NCBI RefSeq assembly: GCF_002920615.1
Contig: NZ_PQSU01000016.1
Coordinates: 1-64,000, forward strand
Source: Streptomyces sp. Ru62
Lineage (GTDB): Bacteria > Actinomycetota > Actinomycetes > Streptomycetales > Streptomycetaceae
Reading direction: 5' to 3'
Length of the DNA: 64,000 nt
Notes under the pieces: model-generated
Databases searched by the model: none
What the model was told of the DNA's origin: nothing
Seen by the model: the letters and a program-made list of their open reading frames with translations, nothing else
Part shown: positions 42,237 through 49,762 of the stretch, one piece after another
Position numbering within the stretch: the stretch's first letter is position 1
Layout of the letters: the number at the start of each line of letters is the position of its first letter
Position numbers and translations under genes: made by a program

Positions 42237-43877
42237 TCAACCGGTGGTGGTGCCGGTGCTGCCGTCCGTCGCGGTGCCCGCGTCCGTGCCACCGGCGTCA
42301 CCGGTGCCCGCGTCCGTGCCACCGGCGTCACCCGTGCCCGCGTCCGTGCCACCGGCGTCGCCGGTGCCCGCGTCCGTGCCGCCGTTCGTCGGGTTCGTGG
42401 GCTGCGACTGCGAGGTCTGCGGATGCGACGGCTCGGTGCTCGGGGTGGAACTGGCCGTCCTCGACGGGGTGTACGACGGGGTGGTCGCCGGCGGCCAGCC
42501 GGAGCCCGTGCCCGTGTCCGAGCCGCTGTTCGTCTCGGGGTCCGAGGGCTGGTCGGTGTTGTCGTCGGACGGGGTCGGGGTGGGCGATTCGTGCTCCGTG
42601 CTCTTGGAGTGCGTCTTGGTCGGCTGGACGTCGGTGTCGTTGCCGCCGCTGCCGCCGCCCGCGCCCTTCACCGCCAGCGCCACGCCCGCCGCGATCGCGA
42701 TGACCGCGAACACGGCGAGGAGCCACAGCTTGCCGCGTCCGCCGCCCTTGTTGCCGTGTCCCTCGAAACCGCCGTCGTCGCCGCTGCCGTAGCCCGCGGG
42801 CAGGATCGGCTGCGGGATCTGCGTGGTGCCCGAGGCGTCCGCCGGGTGGGGCATGACGGTCGTCCCGGCGAAGCCTGCCGCCGGGGTCTGCCGGCCGTCG
42901 TGCGTCTCCACCGGGCCGGTGTTCCAGGTGCCGGTGTGCCCGCCCTGGTCGTAGAGCATCTGCAGGCTGTACTGGACGAGCCCGCGCATCTCCTCCGCCG
43001 TCTGGAACCGGTCGTCGGGCTCCTTGGCGAGCGAGCGCATGACCAGGCCGTCCAGCTCCGGCGGGCAGGTCCCGACGGAGACCTGCGACGGCGGCACCGG
43101 CATGTCCTGGACGTGCTGGTAGACCACCGACAGCGGGGTCTCGCCCGTGAACGGGGGCCGCAGCGCGAGGAGTTCGTACAGCAGGCAGCCGGTGGCGTAC
43201 AGGTCGGAGCGGTGGTCGACGGCCTTGCCGAGCGCCTGCTCCGGGGAGAGGTACTGCGGGGTGCCCATGACCATGCCGGTCTGCGTCATCGTCGTCGACG
43301 CGCCGTGCAGGGCGCGGGCGATGCCGAAGTCCATCACCTTGACGGCACCGCTGTCGGTGATGATGACGTTCGCCGGCTTGATGTCTCGGTGGACGATGCC
43401 GTGCTGGTGCGAGTAGGCGAGCGCCTCCAGCACCCCGGAGACGATGATCAGGGCCTGCTCGGGGCCCGGCGCCTCGGCGTTCATCAGCAGGTCGCGGATG
43501 GTGCGGCCCTCGACCAGCTCCATCACGATGTACGGCACGGACTGGCCGCCCACCATGTCCTCGCCGGAGTCGTACACGGCGACGATCGCGTGGTGGTTGA
43601 GACCGGCGACCGACTGTGCCTCGCGGGTGAAGCGGGCCTTGGAGACCGGGTCCTCGGCCAGGTCCGCGCGGAGCAGCTTGACCGCGACCGTCCGGCCCAG
43701 GCGGACGTCCTCGGCGGCGAACACCTCGGCCATGCCGCCCCGGCCCAGCCGGTGCGTGAGCCGGTACCGGCCGTCGCCGACGAGCCCGCCGTTGCCCCAC
43801 AGCTCCGGCGCGTCCGACATGCCGCCGCCAGTCGCCTCGGGGTCGGACGGGCCCTGAGAGCGCTGCGTCTGTGCCAT
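42237..43877 (-). CDS. Membrane-anchored Ser/Thr protein kinase (no PASTA)
   Basis: This is a 546-residue protein. The N-terminal Hanks-type kinase has a glycine loop LGRGGMAEV, K67 in VAVKLL, catalytic D165 in HRDIKPAN and DFG D183. A linker and one membrane helix (LLAVFAVIAIAAGVALAV, about residue 393-410) lead to an outside tail of Ser/Thr/Pro-rich sequence that ends in four copies of GGTDAGTGDA. There is no recognisable sensor domain. It is divergent from a PASTA kinase, with 343 nt between. AGGA precedes the ATG; an internal ATG at 43820 is possible. Confidence 0.95.
   Translation of the reverse strand: MAQTQRSQGPSDPEATGGGMSDAPELWGNGGLVGDGRYRLTHRLGRGGMAEVFAAEDVRLGRTVAVKLLRADLAEDPVSKARFTREAQSVAGLNHHAIVAVYDSGEDMVGGQSVPYIVMELVEGRTIRDLLMNAEAPGPEQALIIVSGVLEALAYSHQHGIVHRDIKPANVIITDSGAVKVMDFGIARALHGASTTMTQTGMVMGTPQYLSPEQALGKAVDHRSDLYATGCLLYELLALRPPFTGETPLSVVYQHVQDMPVPPSQVSVGTCPPELDGLVMRSLAKEPDDRFQTAEEMRGLVQYSLQMLYDQGGHTGTWNTGPVETHDGRQTPAAGFAGTTVMPHPADASGTTQIPQPILPAGYGSGDDGGFEGHGNKGGGRGKLWLLAVFAVIAIAAGVALAVKGAGGGSGGNDTDVQPTKTHSKSTEHESPTPTPSDDNTDQPSDPETNSGSDTGTGSGWPPATTPSYTPSRTASSTPSTEPSHPQTSQSQPTNPTNGGTDAGTGDAGGTDAGTGDAGGTDAGTGDAGGTDAGTATDGSTGTTTG
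42274..42390 (-). repeat. Four 30-bp tandem repeats in the kinase tail
   Basis: Units begin at 42274, 42304, 42334 and 42364 (the last one partial). Each encodes the 10-residue GGTDAGTGDA unit of the extracellular tail. Near-identity at DNA level suggests recent expansion. Confidence 0.9.
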
Positions 43878-44220
43878 CAGTCCTCGCCGTCGTTTCTGCC
43901 CGCGGTGCGCGCGGTGTTGTTACGGTCTCCGTCCGCCACGCTACAGCCTCCGCGGGGGCCACCGGTTCGGAACGGCAACCGGGACCGACCCGAGACGGAC
44001 CGGTCATGAAACCTCTAGCACGCGCTGTCGTGCAAATTCTGTGCGCCGGCCGTACGCCCGCTGTAACGCTTGCGCGACGCTTCTTGCGCGTACGGTCACG
44101 GAACGGGCACCGAGCTTGACGTGTCCGGGCCCTCGGGCAGACTTGGCCGGGAATGACACATTCGATCAAGGCCTGTCCGCCGGCTGACGGCGCCGCACGG
44201 CCGGTGGGGGACGCGGAGAG
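43878..44220. other. 343-nt divergent promoter region between two kinase genes
   Basis: There is no gene here. TTGACG (44116-44121) and AGACTT (44139-44144), spacer 17, form a plausible plus-strand promoter for the PASTA kinase, giving a leader of about 70 nt with GGAGAG before its ATG. CTTGCGCG is repeated at about 44067 and 44083. I see no clear minus-strand promoter. Confidence 0.45.
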
Positions 44221-45858
44221 ATGAGCCAGGACGGCGCACACGGCCGGTACGCGGGGCAGGCGCTGGCCGGGGGCCGCTACCAGCTGCGCGACTTGCTGGG
44301 CGAGGGCGGCATGGCCTCCGTGCACCTCGCGTACGACGCCGTGCTGGACCGCCAGGTCGCCATCAAGACGCTCCACACCGAACTCGGCCGGGAACAGGCC
44401 TTCCGTGAGCGCTTCCGCCGCGAGGCGCAGGCCGTGGCCAAGCTCACGCACACCAACATCGTCTCCGTCTTCGACACGGGCGAGGACGAGTTGAACGGCA
44501 TGGCGACGCCGTACATCGTCATGGAGTACGTCGAGGGCCGGCCGCTGGGCTCCGTGCTGGAGGAGGACATCCGGCAGTACGGCGCGATGCCCGCGGACAA
44601 GGCCCTGAAGGTCACCGCCGATGTGCTCGCGGCCCTGGAGATCAGCCACGAGAAGGGGCTGGTCCACCGCGACATCAAACCGGGCAACGTGATGGTGACC
44701 AAGCGTGGCGTGGTCAAGGTCATGGACTTCGGCATCGCCCGCGCCATGCAGTCCGGCGTCACCTCGATGACCCAGACCGGCATGGTCGTCGGCACCCCGC
44801 AGTACCTCTCGCCGGAACAGGCCCTCGGCCGCGGCGTGGACGCCCGCTCCGACCTGTACTCGGTCGGCATCATGCTGTTCCAGCTGGTCACCGGGCGGCT
44901 GCCGTTCGACGCGGACTCCCCGCTGGCCATCGCGTACGCGCATGTGCAGGAGGAGCCGGTGGCGCCCTCCTCGGTCAACCGCGCGCTGCCGCCCGCCGTG
45001 GACGCGCTGGTCGCCCGCGCGCTGCGGAAGAACCCGAACGAGCGCTTCCCGACCGCCGAGTCCATGCGCGACGAGTGCCTGCGGATCGCGGCCTCCCTCC
45101 AGGCGGCCCCGCCGAGCATCGTGCCGGGCGCCGGTCCGACGCAGAGCGGCTCGGGCGTCGGCTCCGCGGTGTTCCCGCCGGTCGACCGGACGGCCCCGGC
45201 CCCGCACGGGCAGGTACAGACGCCGTACCAGCCGGCCCCCGCACCGGTTGCGAACCCGTACGGCCAGCCGACGCCCGCCCCGGGTTACGGCTACCCGCAG
45301 CAGGGCGGTTACCAGACGCACCCCGTGGGCTACGGCCCGCAGGGCGCCGCCCCGACCCCGCCGCCGTACACGATGGCGCCGCAGCAGGCGGGCCGGCCCG
45401 GCGGCGGCCGGAACCGGCGGCCGGTGGTCGTCGGTTCGGTCGCGGTGGCGGCCGTCGTGGCCGTCGGGCTGATCGTCGCGCTCACGCTGAGGCACACCGG
45501 CGACGACACCAGGGGCGGCAGCGGCGGATCGAGCGCCTCCGCGTCCGCGTCCCACCGGGCGGGCTACCGCCCCCCGGACACCACCCGGCGGATCGACACG
45601 ACCAAGTGCACCGATCCGCAGGAGTCCTACAGCGATCCGGACAAGATCGAGCTGCCCGACTTCCGGTACAAGGACATCGGCTCCGTGAAGGAGTGCCTCC
45701 AGGCCGCGGGCTGGAAGTGGGACATCAAGCACGAGGACGACAACACCTGGGGGGAGGGGACCGTCCTCAACCAGTTCCCCGAACAGGGCACCGACGTCGA
45801 CCAGGACGACGTGGGCACCATCGAGCTGAGGGTGTCGACGGGCAACCCACCGCAGTGA
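44221..45858 (+). CDS. Ser/Thr protein kinase with one PASTA domain
   Basis: This is a 545-residue protein. The Hanks-type kinase (about 20-280) has LGEGGMASV, K49, catalytic D151 in HRDIKPGN and DFG D169, with the TSMTQTGMVVGTP activation loop shared with its neighbour. A Pro/Gly/Gln/Tyr-rich linker precedes a membrane helix (about residue 400-422). The outside part ends in a single PASTA-like domain (LPDFRYKDIGSVKECLQAAGWKW; LNQFPEQGTDVDQDDVGTIELRVS). PASTA domains bind peptidoglycan fragments or lipid II. Two Cys (TTKCTDP and VKECLQ) may form a disulfide. Confidence 0.95.
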   Translation: MSQDGAHGRYAGQALAGGRYQLRDLLGEGGMASVHLAYDAVLDRQVAIKTLHTELGREQAFRERFRREAQAVAKLTHTNIVSVFDTGEDELNGMATPYIVMEYVEGRPLGSVLEEDIRQYGAMPADKALKVTADVLAALEISHEKGLVHRDIKPGNVMVTKRGVVKVMDFGIARAMQSGVTSMTQTGMVVGTPQYLSPEQALGRGVDARSDLYSVGIMLFQLVTGRLPFDADSPLAIAYAHVQEEPVAPSSVNRALPPAVDALVARALRKNPNERFPTAESMRDECLRIAASLQAAPPSIVPGAGPTQSGSGVGSAVFPPVDRTAPAPHGQVQTPYQPAPAPVANPYGQPTPAPGYGYPQQGGYQTHPVGYGPQGAAPTPPPYTMAPQQAGRPGGGRNRRPVVVGSVAVAAVVAVGLIVALTLRHTGDDTRGGSGGSSASASASHRAGYRPPDTTRRIDTTKCTDPQESYSDPDKIELPDFRYKDIGSVKECLQAAGWKWDIKHEDDNTWGEGTVLNQFPEQGTDVDQDDVGTIELRVSTGNPPQ

Positions 45859-45887
45859 ACCGCCCCCGGCGGTCCGGGGTACGGGTC

Positions 45888-45913
45888 GGGCCCGGCGGTC
45901 GTCCGCCGGGCCC
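45888..45913. terminator. Bidirectional terminator
   Basis: GGGCCCGGCGG (45888-45898) pairs with CCGCCGGGCCC (45903-45913) around TCGT, between the PASTA kinase and convergent bpa. Confidence 0.85.
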
Positions 45914-45940
45914 TCGGTGTGTCCGGCCGAGTCGGGGGGC

Positions 45941-46504
45941 TTACAGGTAGGGCCCGCCCGAGCGGCCGCCGGTGTGCTGGTCGTCGCCGCCCTCGTGGCC
46001 GGTCATGCCGGGCGGGAGCGCGCGGCGCATCTGCTCCAACTGGGCGCGGGCGGCCATCTGCTGGGCGAACAGCGTCGTCTGGATCCCGTGGAAGAGGCCC
46101 TCCAGCCAGCCCACCAGCTGTGCCTGCGCGATCCGCAGTTCCGCGTCACTCGGGGTGACGTCGTCGGTGAACGGCAGGGAGAGCCGTTCCAGTTCCTCGA
46201 CCAGTTCGGGGGCCAGGCCGTCCTCCAGCTCCTTCACCGAGCTGGCGTGGATCTCCTTGAGTCGCACCCGGCTGGCCTCGTCGAGGGGAGCCGCCCGCAC
46301 CTCCTCCAGGAGCTGCTTGATCATGCTGCCGATCCGCATGACCTTGGCCGGCTGTTCCACCTGCTCCGTCACCGGGGTCTCGCGGGAGTCATCGTGCCCG
46401 TCGCCACCGCCGAGCGCCATCCCGTCCTGACCCACGACAAGGATCTGGGGGTTCCCCGGCGACCGTTCGTTCCTCGGCATCTCCATGCCGCCATTCTCTC
46501 GCAC
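45941..46504 (-). CDS. bpa: Bacterial proteasome activator
   Basis: This is a 187-residue protein from GTG 46504 (GAGG upstream; ATG 46486 possible). It is a helical-bundle protein with VEQPAKVMRIGSMIKQLLEEVRAAPLDEAS-type core segments and SDAELRIAQAQLVGWLEGLF, which I recognise from Mycobacterium tuberculosis Bpa (PafE). Bpa forms a ring that opens the 20S proteasome gate and feeds it unfolded proteins without ATP. The last four residues, which dock into the proteasome alpha ring (GQYL in the mycobacterial protein), are GPYL here. The proteasome genes are not in this window. Confidence 0.95.
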   Translation of the reverse strand: MRENGGMEMPRNERSPGNPQILVVGQDGMALGGGDGHDDSRETPVTEQVEQPAKVMRIGSMIKQLLEEVRAAPLDEASRVRLKEIHASSVKELEDGLAPELVEELERLSLPFTDDVTPSDAELRIAQAQLVGWLEGLFHGIQTTLFAQQMAARAQLEQMRRALPPGMTGHEGGDDQHTGGRSGGPYL

Positions 46505-46660
46505 GCCACCACCTCATCACCGTGGTGCCCCCTTGTGGGGCTGATCCACCGTTTAGACCCGACGGCCCAATCCGGAATGCCTTCTTTGCCATGGAATGTG
46601 AGGCTGGTTCCCGTCGGTTTTCCATCGGTCACGGCACCTGGGCCCCGGGAGGTCACCGAC

Positions 46661-47491
46661 GTGACTGCACGCCCACGACTCACGCTGCGCTGTCTCCGGC
46701 TGCTGGTCGTCGTCGCGGCGACGGCGCTGCCGGCGCACGGCACCGCCGTCGCGTACGGCGCCACGGCCGTCCTCGCCGCGGAACCGGACACCGCCCGCCC
46801 GTCCGCCACCGGACACCGGGAGCAGGCTGGAACGCGGCAGGGAACCAGAGAGGGCGCGGCCCAGGAGCACGCGCCTGCGCTGACGGCCGTCCCGGCACAC
46901 GCGCCCCCCGAGGACACGGCTCCGGAGCACGCCGCCCCGGACCGCGGACGCCCGGACCAGGGTCCCCCCGACGAGGCGTCCGCGGAGGAAGCGTCCTCGG
47001 ACGAGACGTCCCCGGAGGAGACCTCCGACGAGGCGTCCCCGGACGAGACCTCCTCGCAGGAGGCGTTTCCCGCCCGTCCGATGCCGTCCGACTCCGCCTC
47101 GGCGTCGGTCCGCCCCTATCGCCCCCTCGCCTCCGTGGAGCCGTCCCGGGCGGGCAGCCGGGCCGGTGAGGGGCGGATGCGGCCGGGGCGGCCGGACGGG
47201 CCCGAGATCGAGGACGAGGACGACGACCCCCCTCCCGCCACGCCTGCCGCCCAGCCGGAGGAGCCTGAGGAGCCGGAGACGGCGGAGGTGCCGAGCATCT
47301 CCCCGTCGCCCCTGGAGACCGGCCCGGACCCCACCGGTTCCCCGCGGGGGCCCGGCGCCGAGCAGGCGGCCCCACCGGGCGAGGCCCCCACGGAGCCGGT
47401 CCTCCGGATCCTCCCGCTCGGCAGCGGTCTGGTCCTCATCGGCCTGGGCCTGGGGCTGGCCCTCCTCGGCCTGAGACTCCGCAAGAGCTGA
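46661..47491 (+). CDS. Secreted acidic Pro-rich protein with C-terminal membrane anchor
   Basis: This is a 276-residue protein from GTG 46661 (GGGAGG 8 nt upstream). A signal peptide (LRLLVVVAATALPAHGTAVA) is followed by about 200 low-complexity residues rich in Glu, Ser, Asp, Thr and Pro, including repeated EASAEEASSDETSPEETSDE units. The end is a hydrophobic helix, LVLIGLGLGLALLGLRLRKS, preceded by LPLGSG. The layout resembles sortase substrates, but LPLGSG is not a proper LPxTG, so simple membrane anchoring is more likely. No function is assigned. Confidence 0.75.
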   Translation: MTARPRLTLRCLRLLVVVAATALPAHGTAVAYGATAVLAAEPDTARPSATGHREQAGTRQGTREGAAQEHAPALTAVPAHAPPEDTAPEHAAPDRGRPDQGPPDEASAEEASSDETSPEETSDEASPDETSSQEAFPARPMPSDSASASVRPYRPLASVEPSRAGSRAGEGRMRPGRPDGPEIEDEDDDPPPATPAAQPEEPEEPETAEVPSISPSPLETGPDPTGSPRGPGAEQAAPPGEAPTEPVLRILPLGSGLVLIGLGLGLALLGLRLRKS

Positions 47492-47647
47492 CCGCCAGGG
47501 ACGGCCGGGGACCTCCCTGGACGGCCCGGAACGGACCGGCACGCCGACCGGAGAAGCGGACCGGAGCGAAGCGGACCCGAACCGGACCGGAGCGGACCCA
47601 CACCGGACCGGACCGGGCCTCGCGGCACCGCACCGCACCGCCTCCCG
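47492..47647. repeat. GGACCGG-rich spacer between convergent genes
   Basis: CCAGGGA (from 47495) pairs with TCCCTGG (to 47520) as a weak terminator. The rest holds at least six GGACCGG or GGACCC-type elements at irregular 7-20-nt spacing (47530-47620), giving a simple-sequence look. I see no gene here. Confidence 0.6.
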
Positions 47648-48628
47648 CTACGGCGCGACCAGCAGCACCTTGCCGATGTGGCCGCTCGCCTCCACCAGCC
47701 GGTGCGCCTCGGCCGCCTCCGGCATCGGCAGCTCGCGGTCCACGACCGGGCGGACGTGCCCGCCGGCGAGCAACGGCCACACGTGCTCGCGTACGGCGGC
47801 GACGATGGCGGCCTTCTCCTCCAGCGGGCGGGCGCGCAGCGAGGTCGCGCTGATCGCGGCCCGCTTGCTGAGCAGCGTGCCGATGTTCAGCTCGCCCTTC
47901 ACACCGCCCTGCATGCCGATGATCGCGAGGCGTCCGTTGACGGCGAGCGCCTGGACATTGCGGTCCAGGTACTTCGCGCCCATGTTGTCGAGGATGACAT
48001 CGGCGCCCGCACCGTCGGTCGCCTGCTTGATCTCGGCGACGAAGTCCTGCTCGCGGTAGTTGATCAGTACGTCCGCGCCCAGTTCGGCGCACCGGTCGAG
48101 CTTCTCCTTCGTGCCGGCGGTCACCGCGACCCTGGCGCCGACGGCCTTGGCGAGCTGGATCGCCATGGTGCCGATGCCGCTGGAACCGCCGTGGACCAGC
48201 AGCGTCTCGCCCGGACGCAGATGGGCGACCATGAACACGTTGGACCAGACCGTGCAGACGACCTCGGGCAGTGCTGCGGCGCGCGTGAGGTCCACGCCCT
48301 CGGGCACGGGCAGCAGCTGCCCGGCCGGTACGGCGACCTTCTCGGCGTAGCCGCCACCCGCGAGCAGCGCGCACACCCGGTCACCGACAGCCCAGCCGGA
48401 GACACCGGCGCCGAGCGCGGCGATCGTGCCGGAGCACTCCAGACCGGGGTAGGGGGAGGCGCCGGGCGGCGGGTTGTAGAAGCCCTGGCGCTGCAGGATG
48501 TCGGCACGGTTGACGGCGCTGGCCACCACCTCGACCAGCACCTCGCCCTCGCCGGGCACCGGATCGGGGACCTCGTCCCACACCAGAGCCTCGGGACCAC
48601 CAGGTTCGGGAATCGTGATCGCATGCAT
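47648..48628 (-). CDS. Zinc-independent quinone oxidoreductase (MDR family, PIG3-like)
   Basis: This is a 326-residue protein from ATG 48628. The GroES-like N-domain includes NRADILQRQGFYNPPPGASPYPGLE, the hallmark of TP53I3/PIG3-type quinone reductases. The Rossmann domain has VHGGSSGIGTMAIQLAK for NADPH. The zinc-binding Cys set of alcohol dehydrogenases is absent. It reduces quinones or enones with NADPH. It is the last of seven co-directional minus-strand genes, 29 nt after the potassium-channel gene. Confidence 0.95.
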   Translation of the reverse strand: MHAITIPEPGGPEALVWDEVPDPVPGEGEVLVEVVASAVNRADILQRQGFYNPPPGASPYPGLECSGTIAALGAGVSGWAVGDRVCALLAGGGYAEKVAVPAGQLLPVPEGVDLTRAAALPEVVCTVWSNVFMVAHLRPGETLLVHGGSSGIGTMAIQLAKAVGARVAVTAGTKEKLDRCAELGADVLINYREQDFVAEIKQATDGAGADVILDNMGAKYLDRNVQALAVNGRLAIIGMQGGVKGELNIGTLLSKRAAISATSLRARPLEEKAAIVAAVREHVWPLLAGGHVRPVVDRELPMPEAAEAHRLVEASGHIGKVLLVAP

Positions 48629-48657
48629 GCCGGTGACGCTACTCCCCCGGCGACCGG

Positions 48658-49755
48658 TCACCCGGGTGGCAGGGGGCGGGTGTCCGGGGCGACCCGGATT
48701 GCGGGGGTGGCGCGGACGATGGTGATGAGCCGGTCCGTCAGCTGGAGGGTGCCGACGGACGGATCGTCGTAGCCGAGCACCCGGTGTCCGCGCAGGACGC
48801 TCACCACCAGGTCGTCCGTCTCGCGCGGCGTCTTGCCGACCTCCCCGCGGACCACCGGCCGTTCGACGAGGTCCAGCCCGCTGCCCTGCTGGATGAGGTC
48901 CTCCATGACCATGCCGGCCGCGGGGCTGAGCACCGACAGGCCGAGCAGGCGGCCGGCCGCGCCGGAGCTGGTGATGACGGCGTCGGCGCCGGACTGCTTG
49001 AGCAGCGGGGCGTTCTCCTCCTCGCGCACCGCGGCGACGATCTTGGCGGTGCGGTTGAGCTGGCGGGCGGTCAGCGTGACGAGGACGGAGGTGTCGTCGC
49101 GCTGCGGCGCGACGATGATCTGCCGGGCCTTGTGCACCTCGGCCCGTTTGAGCACGTCACTGCGGGTGGCGTCGCCTATGACGCCCGCGTAGCCCTCGGC
49201 GGTGGCCGTGTCGATCACCTTGGAGCTGGGGTCGACCACGACCACCTGCTCCTTCTTCAGCCCGGTCGCGCAGACGGTCTGGATGGCCGACCGGCCCTTC
49301 GTGCCGAAGCCGATGACGACGGTGTGGTCGCGCAAGGTGGACCTCCAGCGGTTGAGGCGCCATTCCTCACGGGTGCGTTCGGTGAGGACCTCCAGCGTGG
49401 TGCCGACCAGGATGATCAGGAACAGCACGCGCAGGGGCGTGATGACGAGGATGTTGGTGAGCCGGGCGCTGTCGCTGACCGGGGTGATGTCGCCGTATCC
49501 GGTGGTGGAGAGGGTGACGGTCGCGTAGTAGAACGCGTCGAGCAGATCGACGGGGCCATCGGAGCTGTCGCGGTAGCCCTCGCGATCGGCGTAGACGACC
49601 AGCGCGGTGGCGACCAGCACCACCAGGGCCATGACGAGCCGTTTGACGACCTGGCGGATCGGACGCTCCACCACTTTCCTCGGGAGTTTCACCCGATGGG
49701 TCACCAGGTGTTCGCCCGCATGGCGGGCGATGGCGTCATGGCCCGGAAGTTTCAC
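48658..49755 (-). CDS. Potassium channel with TrkA-N domain
   Basis: This is a 365-residue protein from GTG 49755, which overlaps the moeA stop as GTGA (GTG 49764 is an alternative). There are two membrane helices around the pore, with selectivity filter TLSTTGYGD. An RCK/TrkA-N Rossmann domain follows (VVIGFGTKGRSAIQ; VVVDPSS; GDATRSDVL) and then a TrkA-C-like region. This is the two-helix plus RCK plan of MthK-type channels, gated by nucleotides or calcium. Translational coupling to moeA is odd, since the functions are unrelated. The start region coincides with an exact parS site. Confidence 0.94.
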   Translation of the reverse strand: MKLPGHDAIARHAGEHLVTHRVKLPRKVVERPIRQVVKRLVMALVVLVATALVVYADREGYRDSSDGPVDLLDAFYYATVTLSTTGYGDITPVSDSARLTNILVITPLRVLFLIILVGTTLEVLTERTREEWRLNRWRSTLRDHTVVIGFGTKGRSAIQTVCATGLKKEQVVVVDPSSKVIDTATAEGYAGVIGDATRSDVLKRAEVHKARQIIVAPQRDDTSVLVTLTARQLNRTAKIVAAVREEENAPLLKQSGADAVITSSGAAGRLLGLSVLSPAAGMVMEDLIQQGSGLDLVERPVVRGEVGKTPRETDDLVVSVLRGHRVLGYDDPSVGTLQLTDRLITIVRATPAIRVAPDTRPLPPG

Positions 49756-49762
49756 GTGAAAC
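49749..49762. promoter_or_regulatory. parS: exact ParB-binding consensus
   Basis: GTTTCACGTGAAAC is a perfect 14-bp palindrome identical to the Streptomyces parS consensus. ParB loads here to organise and segregate the chromosome. The site spans the moeA stop codon and the start of the potassium-channel gene, encoding parts of CFT-stop and FHVK. Confidence 0.88.

Noticed and set aside
49683..49700. Second parS near the potassium-channel start (GTTTCACCC)
   Set aside because: Only one half-site is present; the other arm does not match.
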